DNA of 64,000 nt, from the NCBI GenBank assembly GCA_947502885.1, contig CANNBP010000006.1:205074-269073 (forward strand). The letters run 5' to 3'. The position numbers and the translations under genes are program-made. Source of the stretch: an uncultured Aquimarina sp. GTDB taxonomy: Bacteria; Bacteroidota; Bacteroidia; Flavobacteriales; Flavobacteriaceae. This document shows, in pieces, positions 10,401 to 20,308 of this stretch; the first letter of the stretch is position 1; each line of letters starts with the position of its first letter. Under the pieces are notes generated by a model. The model saw nothing but the letters and a program-made list of their open reading frames with translations, was not told the DNA's origin and searched no databases.

Positions 10401-13400
10401 TTCTAAATACTGTACGTAAACTTTCGTGTCGAGACATTAGAAACTTAAAAGCATTTTTAAGTTTGATAAAATCCAAAACTCCTTTAAGCACAAATACCTC
10501 TGAAATATTATAAGCCTCATTTCCACCTTCAAATTGACTTAATAACCATAGTCTTTTTTGAGACGATGTTAAAGCATAATCCTGACTAATTATGGCTTTT
10601 TCTATTTCCCTGTAACCATCATTTTTTTCTAATTTTAAAGCAATGTCGGCTATTGTTGGTTTTAGAAAAATATCTTTAACATTTACCTCAAGTTGTAATA
10701 CTTGTTTTATCCTATTACTTACAATAGTTACCTTTAGACTATCTCCACCTAACTCAAAAAAAATATCTGTTACTCCTATTTTTTTAACTTCTAAAACTTC
10801 TTCCCATATCGTAACTAACTTCTTTTCAATATCATTTTTTGGTGCAACGTATTCCTTTTTTATAATATCATCATCACTAACATTAGGTAGATTCTTTTTA
10901 TCAACTTTGCCATTAGTTGTTAATGGAATACTATCTAAAACGACTATGTAGCTTGGTAACATGTATGATGGTAGCTCTTCTACCAACTCTTGCCTTACTT
11001 TATGTTTATCTACCGAGTCTTTTCCAACAATATATGCTACAAGGTTTTTACTACTTTCTTGTTCTTTTACCAGAACTATTGCCTGCTCTATTTCCTTTTG
11101 TGCTATAAGTGCATTTTCAATCTCACCTAGCTCTATTCTATGACCTCTAATTTTTACCTGGTCATCTTTTCTTCCTATAAAATCAATACTCCCGTCTGGC
11201 AACCACCTAGCTAAATCTCCAGTCTTATATAATCGACTTCTGGTTATGTATGGGTTAGTTACAAATTTTTCATTTGTAAGTTCATCTTGGTTCAAATATC
11301 CTCTAGCCAATCCATCCCCAGAAATACATAATTCTCCAATTACTCCAACGGGTTGTATGTCTAAACTATCAGAAAGAACATAGATATGTTCATTTATTAA
11401 AGAACTTCCGATACAAACCTTTTCACTTAACTTTTCTGTATGAAATGTACTCCATATTGTAGTTTCGGTTGGTCCATATACATTAATTAGTTCTAAATGA
11501 GGATTATGTTGTAAAACCCTTTCTTTTAATTCATTTGATAAAGGTTCTCCTCCTACTATAAGTGTTTTTAACTTTGAAGACAACTCCTCTTTATATTCTA
11601 GTATTTGGTGTAAGCGTGATGGTGTTAACTGTAAGACTTCTATATGATTTAAATCAAGTCTTTTGATAAAACCGACAGGATCTAAAACTTCTTTACTATT
11701 AAAGACACTCACTTTCTTTCCAACACAAAGCCCTCCAATTAGTTCTAAAAATGAAATATCGAATGTATAATTTGTAGTTGCTGCTAGATTTGATAAACCA
11801 CCCATCTTAAAGTTATCCTGAAAATTAGAAATAAAACTTACCAGACTTCGATGTTCTATCATTACACCCTTTGGTCGACCTGTAGATCCTGAAGTATAGA
11901 TTACATATGCTAAATTTTGAGCTTTTATAAATCTATCTGGATAGGTCTTTGAGGTGTTTTTTTCTCGTAAAAATGTTTCTAGAAATTCTTGATCAACTAT
12001 AGCTTTACAATTACTATCATTTTCAATATATGCAATACGTTGTTTTGGATAGTTTGGATCAATTGGTAGGTATGCTGCACCTGTTTTTAAGCTAGCCAAA
12101 AGTGCTATAATCAACCATTCACTCCTCTCTATTTTAACTCCAATTAAATCCTCTGATTCTATATCACATTTAGACAAAAGATAATTAGACAATTGGTTAG
12201 ATACCTCATCTAATTCTTTGTAAGTAATCTCCTTATTCTCAAAAACAACAGCTATTTTCTCAGGAGTCCTTTTAACTTGATCTATAAAAAGGTTAATTAC
12301 AGTTTTATCTATATGTTCATTTATTGTTATTGAATTTGAGTTTTTGAGAATTTCGTCCTGCTCTACTAGAGAAATATAGTTTATACTTTTAATCGGAATT
12401 TCTGGGTTAGAAACACTATTCAATAAAAATGTTTCTAAGTGATTTACCATGGTATTTATAAACTCTTCTTCATAAATATCTGTATTATACTCTATTCTTA
12501 CCTCAGCATTTTCTTCATTAGCTATAAACGAAAAACTTATATCAAACCTACTTGTTGAACTATCAACACTTGTTATTGGTTTTAATTCTAAATCTTTAAA
12601 ACTACCTATATTAGAATTTAATAGTTCTTGTTGATTTTGCAAAACCACTAATACATCAAAAAGAGCGGATCGACTTGTATCTCTTCTAATATCTAATTTA
12701 TTGACTAATCCATCAAATGGGTAGTTTTGATTTTCATAAGCATTAAGTAAATTAGTTTTTAATGTATTTGTTAATCCTTTAAAACTAACTGTTCTATCGA
12801 ACTTTGTTCGAATAGCCAATGTGTTTAAATAAAGTCCAACCTGATTTTCCAAATCCGCATGCTCTCTTCCTGCAACTGGAGTTCCCAGAATTATATCGGT
12901 GTTACCTGTATACCTATAAAACAAACCATTGATACCCGCCATTAGCGTCATAAACGTGGTTAAACCTTGTTCTTTAGCATACTTATTCAATGTTTTGGCA
13001 AATTGAGAAGAAAACTTATAGTCTATGCTATTTCCATTATATGTTTTGATAGTAGGTCTAGATTTAAAGCTAGGAAGCTCTAATACCGGTAACTCATCGT
13101 TAAATTGGTTTAACCAAAACTCCTCTTCTTTTTCTAGATGTTTTTGTTTCTCTCCACCAACTAACCATTCTGAGTAATCTTTATATTGAATGGACAATTC
13201 TGGTAGTATGGCTTCTTCTCCATTAATTAAGCTATTGTAATTGAGTACTAATTCTTTACTCAAAACTTCCATTGACCATCCATCACTAATAATATGATGC
13301 ACAATAAAAATCAGTATACTCCTATTAGGTGATAAGTTTATTACCTCTGTTTTTAACAAAGGAGCTTTTGCTAAATCAAAAGAATGCCCCAGGCGTTCTT

Positions 13401-16400
13401 CTATCAGCTCATTAATAGATTCTCTATTATAATTGTTACCAGTAACATCATGAATTGTTACATCAACATTCACCGCTTCTTCGGAAAGAATATGTTGATA
13501 AACCTCACCAGTTTCATTTTTCTTAAACACGGTTCGCAAACTTTCATGTCTTGAGACTACCACATTAAACGCCTTTGAAAGTATATCTGTATTGAGTTCT
13601 CCTTCTATCTCAAATACTCTTGATACGTTATAAGCTTCGTTACCTCTGTCGAATTGACTTAATAACCATAAACGATGTTGCGAAGGTGTTAGAGAATAAC
13701 TTTCTTTTTTACTGGCAATTGGAATCTTTCTATATGTCGATTTTTTTAATCGAGCTACAATTTCTGCAACTGTTGGGTAAATAAATAAATCTTTTATACT
13801 TAAATCATAGTTTAATATTTGATTTAAGGTATTTACAAGTTTTGTAGCTTTTAAGCTGTGCCCTCCTAACTCAAAGAAATTATCATTGATTCCAACTATA
13901 TCGACGCCTAATACATCTTGCCAAACAGTTGCTATTTTTTCTTCTAACACATTTGTTGGTGCGACATACTCATTGCGTACTAAGTCTTCTGAAGTGACCA
14001 GAGGTAATGCTTTTTTATCTACTTTTCCATTTGATGTAAAAGGTATGCTAACTAATGTTGCATAATAACTAGGCAACATGTAGTCTGGCAATAATTTACT
14101 TATAGAAGTCCTTAAAGTTCTTTTATCGACATTTGATGAGGAAACATAATAACATACAAGTGTTTTCTCTTCATTAATTTCGTTTACAGTTATTACCACC
14201 TCTTCAATTCCTTCTTGATTTAGTATAGCCTTTTCTATTTCTGAAGGCTCTACACGATACCCTCTAATTTTTACTTGATCATCTTTACGGCCTATAAACT
14301 CAACTGTTCCATTTGGTAATCTTCTTCCTAAATCTCCTGTTCTGTATAGTTTATCTCCTTCAGAAAATGGATTATTAATAAATTTTGCTTGTGTTAATTC
14401 TAATTGATTTCGATATCCTACAGAAAGACCTATTCCTCCTATACATATTTCTCCAATTACACCAATAGGTAGTAGTTGCATCTCTTCTCCTAAAATTAGG
14501 ATTTTTGTATTTGCAATCGGGTATCCTATAACTGGTTTTTTTAAGTAATCATCTAGATTATTCTTAGTAATTGTATACGTGCATACCCCTATTGTTGTCT
14601 CTGATGGTCCGTAGTGATTTACTAAATGAATATTTGTAGTATTTACAATTCTTTCAGTATGATGTAAATTTTGTTTTTCTCCCCCGGTTAAGATCAATCT
14701 TAACGTATTTGAATGAGTAATATCTTCTTCCAATCCTTTGGTTAACAATAAATTTAAATAAGTAGGAGTAATTTTTAAAAATGTTATGTTATTCTCAAGA
14801 ATATATCTAGTAACCTTTAATGAGTCTTTTAATTCAGTTTTTTCTAGAAAATGAATTTGTGCTCCATTTAAAATACCTCCATATAAACTGGTATATATCA
14901 AGTCAAAGGACAGACTTGATGTTATAACTGTTTTATCATTTGAAGTTACATTATGTTTGTTTTTAAACCAGTTTACATAATTTACAACAGATTCATGTTT
15001 AATTTGCACTCCTTTAGGTACACCTGTAGTACCAGAAGTATAAATTAAATAAACTAGATTTTTTGGGGTACTATTTTTAGGATTAGGGTTATTTGTACAA
15101 TATCTATCAGAAAGCTTGAGCAATTGTAAAATAGTGCTCTCCGTTAGCATTTTAGAACATTTGCTATCCTCTATAATAAAATCAATTCTCTCTTTAGGCA
15201 AATCTTTATCAATCAATACATATGCTTTGCTTGATTTTAGTATTCCTAAAATAGCTGTTAACATCAAATCTCCTCGATCAGATAATTCTACCGCTACAAT
15301 TTCGTCATTGGTAAAGTCTCTAAGGTAAGAGGCTACTATATTTGCATTCTCATTAAGCTCTTCATAAGAAACCTCTTTATTACCACAAACGACAGCAATG
15401 TTTTCTGGTGATTCCTGTACCTGCTTTTCAAAAACACTTACGATCGTATCGTCACCATTATCAATTGCTTGAATTTTGTCAAACTCAAGCAATGCTTGCT
15501 CTTCTTGTTTTTCTAGATAAATCAGTTCATCAATTTTATGAGTTGCATTGGTTATAGCTTGGATTAAGAAGTTTTCTAAATGAGCAAGCAACCTGTTTAC
15601 AAACTCTGTATGATATATCTCTGGATTAAATATTAGATCTAATTGTAACTTTTTATCTAGCTCTATAAAATTAAAAGTTAAATCAAATTTACTTTGAGTT
15701 ATATCATTTTCATAAGGTGTTATTTCGAGATTATCTAGTTTGAGATCTTGATTAAAAAGTTGGCTCTGATTTTGCATAACCACCAAAATATCAAATAACA
15801 CAGATCTACTAGTGTCTCTACTAATATTTAAATTTTCAACAAGTGTATCAAAAGGGTAACGTTGATGATCGTATGCTTCTATTAGGACATTATTTTGTAT
15901 ACTTACTAATTCATCAAAGTTTGCTTGACTATTAAACCTTGTTCGAACTGCCAGAGTATTTAAATACAAACCTATTTGCTCTTCTAGGTCTGGATGCTCT
16001 CTTCCTGCTACTGGTGTACCTAATATAATATCTGTATTGTTCGTATATCTATAGAATAAACCATTAATACCTGCCATTAATGTTGTAAAAATGGTTACTC
16101 CTCTACTCTTAGAGAAGTTATTTAACTTCTCTAAAAATTCTTTCGAAAATACATATTGTATTCTTTTACCTGTATTTGTCTTTAGTTTGGGTCTAGGGTT
16201 AAGTGAAGGTAGTTCTAATACAGGTAATTCTCCATCAAATTGATTTTGCCAATATGCTCTTTCTTTATCAAACTCTTTTGACACCCAATTTGAATAGTCT
16301 ATATATTGTATTGGTAATGGTGGTAAAGTAATCTTATCTTCATTTACTAAACTATTATAAACTAACATAACCTCTTTTCGTAAAACTTCTAATGACCATC

Positions 16401-19400
16401 CATCACTAATAATATGATGCATGTTTAGTGTTAAGAAAGTTCTCGTTGGGGTGACTCTAATTGTTTCGGCTCTTAGTAATGGAAACTTTTCTAGATCAAA
16501 TATATGAGAAAGGCTATTGTCAATTAATGACTGAATATCTTCATTAGGATTTAACTTGTTTATTTGATTATTCTCTAATACATCAAAATCTGGAATATTT
16601 TTGGTTATAACATATTGCCTTACTTCTCCTTCTTCATTTACTTTAAATACAGTACGTAAACTTTCGTGTCTATTTATACAGTAATTAAATGCTTCCTTTA
16701 ACTTATTTACGTCTAAACTTCCCTTAATCTCAAAAACATTAGAAATATTGTATGCATTAGTCTCTTCTTCTAATTGTTTTAATAACCATAATCGTCGCTG
16801 TGACGATGTTAAAGGGTAACTATCATCTTGTGGTGATTTTGGAATACTCTCAAAAGTTGTTTCTGTTAAACTTGATGCAATTTCTTTGATCGTAGGTCTA
16901 TTAAAAACATCCTTTATGCTTATATCTTTTCCTAATGTTACCTTAGTTTTATTGATAAACTGAATCACCTTTAAACTATGCCCTCCCAACTCAAAGAAAT
17001 TGTCTGTAACACCTATTCCATCAATTCCCAAAACCTTTTCCCATATAGCAACTAATTTCTCCTCTAATTGATTTTGCGGAGCAACATAATTAGCCTGGAT
17101 CATATCTTTAACCTCAATATCTGGTAAGGCTTTGACATCAACCTTACCATTTGATGTTAAAGGGATACTATCAATAGTCATATAATAACTAGGAATCATA
17201 TATTCTGGTAATAAAGAACTTAGTTTTACCTTAAGGTTTTCGAGGTCTAAATTCTTTTCTCCTAGTATATATGCAATCAAATTAGAGTCACCCTTGTTTC
17301 CTTTAACAGTTACAACTGCTTGATCAATATCACTTTGAGATGTAAGTGCATTCTCGATTTCTCCAAGTTCAATTCTATATCCTCGAATTTTTACCTGTGT
17401 ATCTTTACGACCTATATATTCAATAGTTCCATCGGGAAGCCACCTTACTAAATCTCCCGTTAGATACATTTTCTCTTCTGGAAAAAATGGATTCGTAACG
17501 AACTTCTGAGATGTTAAGTCTTCTTGGTTCAAATACCCTCTACTCAATCCTAATCCCGATATACATAACTCTCCTATACACCCCAAAGGCATTAATTCTT
17601 TACTCTTATTTAGTACAAACGCCTTACCATTATGAATGGGTTTACCTATAGATACTTTTTGAGGTGTCATTCTATAACTTAAAGCATCAACCGTTGTCTC
17701 TGTAGGGCCATAATTATTATATAATTCATACCCCTTTGAAAGTAAAATATTTTTCGTCTCGTCTAAAATACTTTCTCCTCCAGATATGACCTTTTCTATT
17801 GAATCAATCTTTGGAACATGTCCTAATAATTGATGTAAAAACTTTGGAACATAATTAAGTATACTTATGTTATTAACTTTAATAAAGCCAATTAAACTGT
17901 CTATGTTAAGTAAGAGCTCTTTTGTTATTACATGTAATACTCCTCCTTTACTAAGTGTAGCAAAAATATCTTCTACACTAGGGTCAAACGTAACTTCTGT
18001 TAATAGAATCGCGTTTGTTGCCTCTGATATATTATAAATATTAGAAAACCAGTGTATTAAGTTAGATACACTTTCATGTTCTATCATAACACCTTTTGGT
18101 TTACCTGTAGAACCCGAAGTATATATGATGTATGCTAGGTCCTTTGAAGAACTATTACGACTTAAGTTGTTTGTTGCGTAGTCGTTTTCAACTTTTGAAA
18201 AACGCTTTAATTCCTCATGATCAAAAACTAACTTGCATTTACTATCTTGTTGCATATAGGTCACCCTGTCCTCTGGATATTCTATATCTATAGGAACGTA
18301 TGCCGCTCCTGATTTTAATATTCCTAAAATAGTAACTATCAGCTGCTCACTTCGTTCTAACTTTATTCCAATAACATCATTTGACTGTATGCTATATGTA
18401 TTGTATAAGTAACCTGCTAACTGGTTAGATTTCTCATTTAACTCCCTATAAGTTAAGGATATGTCATTAAATTTTACAGCAATGTTATCTGGAGTTCGAT
18501 CTACTTGTTCTTCAAACAAATCAATAACAGTTTTCTCTACTGGGTAATCAACCTTTGTGTTATTAAAGTCATAAAGTAGTTGATCCTCTTCTTTTTTTGT
18601 TAATAGCGCTAGCTTAGTAATTAATACATCAGGTTGATCAACAATACTTATTAATAATACCTCTAGATGTTCTAGAAATCCCTCGACAAAACTTGAATCA
18701 TAAATATCTGGATTATAAACAAGTGTAGTATTCAATCCATTTTCACCTTCTTGAAAAATAAATTCAATATCAAACTTACTTACAACCTCTTCATCATTTT
18801 CATATATTTCTACTTCTAACTCTTCAAATTTAGTTTTACTGAAACTCAAATTGTTTAAGTTTTCCAGAGAAACCATTATATCAAATAATGGATTACGACT
18901 AATATCTCTATGTTGAACAACATCCTCTACGATCTCATCATATGGGTAGTTTTGATGTTTTTGGCCATCTAATATTACTTCTTTTACTTTAGATAGTGCC
19001 GTTTTAAAATTATCATTCTCTTCAAATTGAGTTCTTAAAGCCAGAGTATTAATATAAAAACCTATTTGATTTTGTAAATCAGGATGTTCTCTTCCGGCAA
19101 CAGGAGTACCAATTATAATGTCGTTTTGTTCAGTATATCTATATAAAAGAACTTTTACAATAGTGGTTAACCCCATAAATAAGGTAGCTCCCTGATCATT
19201 ACACAACCTCTCAAAGGCTTTAAATCTATCTAGGTTAAATCGTTTTTTAACGGCATTCCCTATATAGGTTTTTACCTTTGGCCTAGCTTTAAGAGTGGGT
19301 AACTCTAAGACCGGAATTTCACCATCAAACTGTTTTGCCCAATACTTTTGATCTTCATTAAATTGCCCTTCTTGCAGAGTTTTTTGCTGCCAAGCCGCAT

Positions 19401-20142
19401 AATCCTTATATTGAATTTCTAATGGTTCTAACGGATTGTTTTTTCCTTTCAAGAAGTGATCATACAAAGTAAAAAGCTCTTTAGTAACTATCTCAAGTGA
19501 CCATGCATCTCCAATAATATGATGCATTATGATTACAAAAACAAAAGAGTCTTTTTCTAATTGTAAAACTTTAGCATGTAGCAAACAGTCATTAGCCAGA
19601 TCAAATGAGTATTGTAGTTTATCTTTTACATATGCATCAATTCTAGAAGGCTCTACAACATTTTCTAGATTTTCGTATTCTAATGTAAAGCTACAATCCG
19701 AGATAGGTAAAATAACTTGTCTTACTTCTTCATTTTTTTGTTTTCTAAAAACAGTTCTTAATGATTCATGTCGTTCTATTATAGATAAAAAGGCTTTTTC
19801 TAAGATCTCTAAGTTTAGTTTACCTCTTATTCTTAAAATACTGGGCATATTATATGCTGTATTGCCATTTTGCAACTGATCCAGAACCCACAATCTTTTT
19901 TGAGAGGAAGATATTAAGTAACCATCCTGCTCTGCGATTGAAGGAATATTATCAAAACCTGATACATCAGCACTTTTATATGTTTTTATAAACTCTATTA
20001 ACTCATCTTTATGCTGCTTTATCTCATTTAATAGATCTTCGGTCATAGCTCCCTTAGGGGCTTGAATATCTAATTTTTCTCCAATTAAATCAATGTATAT
20101 ATCAAAGCTATTAAGCTTTTTAATCAATTTTTGCATAATCAT
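7474..20142 (-). CDS. Non-ribosomal peptide synthetase, four modules (second gene of the cluster)
   Basis: A 4222-residue protein. Residues 1-55 look like a TubC_N docking domain (LDIQAPKGAMTEDLL). Four C-A-T modules follow, each about 1040-1060 residues. Condensation motifs: HHIIGDAWS, then HHIISDGWS three times. Carrier motifs: GGHSL, GGHSL, GGDSL and GGHSI. Pocket residues read by eye: module 1 DPENIGNVD (not recognised), module 2 DLTKLGHIG (aspartate type), module 3 DILQIGVIW (glycine type), module 4 DLFNNALTY (alanine type). The substrate names rest on remembered specificity codes. No epimerisation, methylation or thioesterase domain is seen, so chain release must occur on another protein. 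It starts 166 bp after the previous NRPS gene, on the same strand. A second ATG two codons downstream is an equally possible start. The end of this gene is duplicated as a relic at 6249-6350. Confidence 0.97.
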   Translation of the reverse strand: MIMQKLIKKLNSFDIYIDLIGEKLDIQAPKGAMTEDLLNEIKQHKDELIEFIKTYKSADVSGFDNIPSIAEQDGYLISSSQKRLWVLDQLQNGNTAYNMPSILRIRGKLNLEILEKAFLSIIERHESLRTVFRKQKNEEVRQVILPISDCSFTLEYENLENVVEPSRIDAYVKDKLQYSFDLANDCLLHAKVLQLEKDSFVFVIIMHHIIGDAWSLEIVTKELFTLYDHFLKGKNNPLEPLEIQYKDYAAWQQKTLQEGQFNEDQKYWAKQFDGEIPVLELPTLKARPKVKTYIGNAVKKRFNLDRFKAFERLCNDQGATLFMGLTTIVKVLLYRYTEQNDIIIGTPVAGREHPDLQNQIGFYINTLALRTQFEENDNFKTALSKVKEVILDGQKHQNYPYDEIVEDVVQHRDISRNPLFDIMVSLENLNNLSFSKTKFEELEVEIYENDEEVVSKFDIEFIFQEGENGLNTTLVYNPDIYDSSFVEGFLEHLEVLLISIVDQPDVLITKLALLTKKEEDQLLYDFNNTKVDYPVEKTVIDLFEEQVDRTPDNIAVKFNDISLTYRELNEKSNQLAGYLYNTYSIQSNDVIGIKLERSEQLIVTILGILKSGAAYVPIDIEYPEDRVTYMQQDSKCKLVFDHEELKRFSKVENDYATNNLSRNSSSKDLAYIIYTSGSTGKPKGVMIEHESVSNLIHWFSNIYNISEATNAILLTEVTFDPSVEDIFATLSKGGVLHVITKELLLNIDSLIGFIKVNNISILNYVPKFLHQLLGHVPKIDSIEKVISGGESILDETKNILLSKGYELYNNYGPTETTVDALSYRMTPQKVSIGKPIHNGKAFVLNKSKELMPLGCIGELCISGLGLSRGYLNQEDLTSQKFVTNPFFPEEKMYLTGDLVRWLPDGTIEYIGRKDTQVKIRGYRIELGEIENALTSQSDIDQAVVTVKGNKGDSNLIAYILGEKNLDLENLKVKLSSLLPEYMIPSYYMTIDSIPLTSNGKVDVKALPDIEVKDMIQANYVAPQNQLEEKLVAIWEKVLGIDGIGVTDNFFELGGHSLKVIQFINKTKVTLGKDISIKDVFNRPTIKEIASSLTETTFESIPKSPQDDSYPLTSSQRRLWLLKQLEEETNAYNISNVFEIKGSLDVNKLKEAFNYCINRHESLRTVFKVNEEGEVRQYVITKNIPDFDVLENNQINKLNPNEDIQSLIDNSLSHIFDLEKFPLLRAETIRVTPTRTFLTLNMHHIISDGWSLEVLRKEVMLVYNSLVNEDKITLPPLPIQYIDYSNWVSKEFDKERAYWQNQFDGELPVLELPSLNPRPKLKTNTGKRIQYVFSKEFLEKLNNFSKSRGVTIFTTLMAGINGLFYRYTNNTDIILGTPVAGREHPDLEEQIGLYLNTLAVRTRFNSQANFDELVSIQNNVLIEAYDHQRYPFDTLVENLNISRDTSRSVLFDILVVMQNQSQLFNQDLKLDNLEITPYENDITQSKFDLTFNFIELDKKLQLDLIFNPEIYHTEFVNRLLAHLENFLIQAITNATHKIDELIYLEKQEEQALLEFDKIQAIDNGDDTIVSVFEKQVQESPENIAVVCGNKEVSYEELNENANIVASYLRDFTNDEIVAVELSDRGDLMLTAILGILKSSKAYVLIDKDLPKERIDFIIEDSKCSKMLTESTILQLLKLSDRYCTNNPNPKNSTPKNLVYLIYTSGTTGVPKGVQIKHESVVNYVNWFKNKHNVTSNDKTVITSSLSFDLIYTSLYGGILNGAQIHFLEKTELKDSLKVTRYILENNITFLKITPTYLNLLLTKGLEEDITHSNTLRLILTGGEKQNLHHTERIVNTTNIHLVNHYGPSETTIGVCTYTITKNNLDDYLKKPVIGYPIANTKILILGEEMQLLPIGVIGEICIGGIGLSVGYRNQLELTQAKFINNPFSEGDKLYRTGDLGRRLPNGTVEFIGRKDDQVKIRGYRVEPSEIEKAILNQEGIEEVVITVNEINEEKTLVCYYVSSSNVDKRTLRTSISKLLPDYMLPSYYATLVSIPFTSNGKVDKKALPLVTSEDLVRNEYVAPTNVLEEKIATVWQDVLGVDIVGINDNFFELGGHSLKATKLVNTLNQILNYDLSIKDLFIYPTVAEIVARLKKSTYRKIPIASKKESYSLTPSQHRLWLLSQFDRGNEAYNVSRVFEIEGELNTDILSKAFNVVVSRHESLRTVFKKNETGEVYQHILSEEAVNVDVTIHDVTGNNYNRESINELIEERLGHSFDLAKAPLLKTEVINLSPNRSILIFIVHHIISDGWSMEVLSKELVLNYNSLINGEEAILPELSIQYKDYSEWLVGGEKQKHLEKEEEFWLNQFNDELPVLELPSFKSRPTIKTYNGNSIDYKFSSQFAKTLNKYAKEQGLTTFMTLMAGINGLFYRYTGNTDIILGTPVAGREHADLENQVGLYLNTLAIRTKFDRTVSFKGLTNTLKTNLLNAYENQNYPFDGLVNKLDIRRDTSRSALFDVLVVLQNQQELLNSNIGSFKDLELKPITSVDSSTSRFDISFSFIANEENAEVRIEYNTDIYEEEFINTMVNHLETFLLNSVSNPEIPIKSINYISLVEQDEILKNSNSITINEHIDKTVINLFIDQVKRTPEKIAVVFENKEITYKELDEVSNQLSNYLLSKCDIESEDLIGVKIERSEWLIIALLASLKTGAAYLPIDPNYPKQRIAYIENDSNCKAIVDQEFLETFLREKNTSKTYPDRFIKAQNLAYVIYTSGSTGRPKGVMIEHRSLVSFISNFQDNFKMGGLSNLAATTNYTFDISFLELIGGLCVGKKVSVFNSKEVLDPVGFIKRLDLNHIEVLQLTPSRLHQILEYKEELSSKLKTLIVGGEPLSNELKERVLQHNPHLELINVYGPTETTIWSTFHTEKLSEKVCIGSSLINEHIYVLSDSLDIQPVGVIGELCISGDGLARGYLNQDELTNEKFVTNPYITRSRLYKTGDLARWLPDGSIDFIGRKDDQVKIRGHRIELGEIENALIAQKEIEQAIVLVKEQESSKNLVAYIVGKDSVDKHKVRQELVEELPSYMLPSYIVVLDSIPLTTNGKVDKKNLPNVSDDDIIKKEYVAPKNDIEKKLVTIWEEVLEVKKIGVTDIFFELGGDSLKVTIVSNRIKQVLQLEVNVKDIFLKPTIADIALKLEKNDGYREIEKAIISQDYALTSSQKRLWLLSQFEGGNEAYNISEVFVLKGVLDFIKLKNAFKFLMSRHESLRTVFRKNNEGEIRQIVLPETEISFDIDVKELEDGFDIQSVIEKSLSHSFDLDKGPLLKAEILRLSDNESLLICNIHHIISDGWSMELLSNEVIQIYNALVNDEEIRLPELRIQYKDYSEWTQQEFYQEKINEEEQYWLDKFAGELPILELPSFNSRPQIKTYNGNGITHKFSLELSQQIAAFSEKHGATLFMTLMAGINGLFSRYTNTNDIILGTPVAGRGDRDLENQVGLFLNTLAIRTQFDQKTTFKELVLKQKETLLEAYSYQNYPFDTLVEKLNLKRDTSRSALFDVMVVFQNQQSLLRSDKLVLDSIEVEPYKNFSKPVSQFDLSFSFSEAIDGLELQLAYNSDIYQKQFIERMVAHLGNFLQSGISNELEALSQLAYLEKHETYELLEEYNDTSLDYDVNKTIVDLFEEQVSRTPNEIVIVVETREFTYAQINERSNKLANYLRDTYKLQPEDLIGVKLERNEELLITILAVLKSGAAYVPIDIKYPVDRIKYIEQDSNCKVIVDTYELNQFAEVSQKYSGDNLDKINSTSDLAYIIYTSGSTGKPKGVMIEHRNAVAMLKWAIREFEHTNFDIIYAVTSHCFDLSVFEMFYPLVIGKKIRMIESGLAIPEYISDDSRILINTVPSVIQSLLKKQVVFDNVVAINMAGEPIPIELSNAVNELDIEIRNLYGPSEDTTYSSCFKIERTFDKSIPIGKPIDNTQFYILSEDMTLQPHGVIGEIYISGKGLSRGYLNSEHLTSEKFISNPFIKDTRLYKTGDLGRWLPDGEIEFFGRKDNQVKIRGYRIELGEIEKAITSQDIVEQATVIIKREEIDASIIAYLVAPETLDKQNLRFRLNNILPDYMLPNYFVIVDKIPLTPNGKVDKSALPAVTEKDVIKREYIAPRTDLEEDLVTIWKEILEIEKIGVTDNFFELGGHSISATKLLSVVYQRFNVKIEIEQVFVNPTIEYLAVNIENTNWLEESEINQPVKKIII

Positions 20143-20308
20143 GAGGATATTAAAAACAAAGAAATTTCACCTTTTGATTAAAAGATGAAAGAATACATTT
20201 GTTAAGAAAAGTGAGATTCTCTTCTATACGTACGCTTGCTTTTAAGGTTTATTTTTTAAGGTTTATATAAAAAGCTATTGGGAATACTTCATTTACTTTA
20301 TAAGAAAA

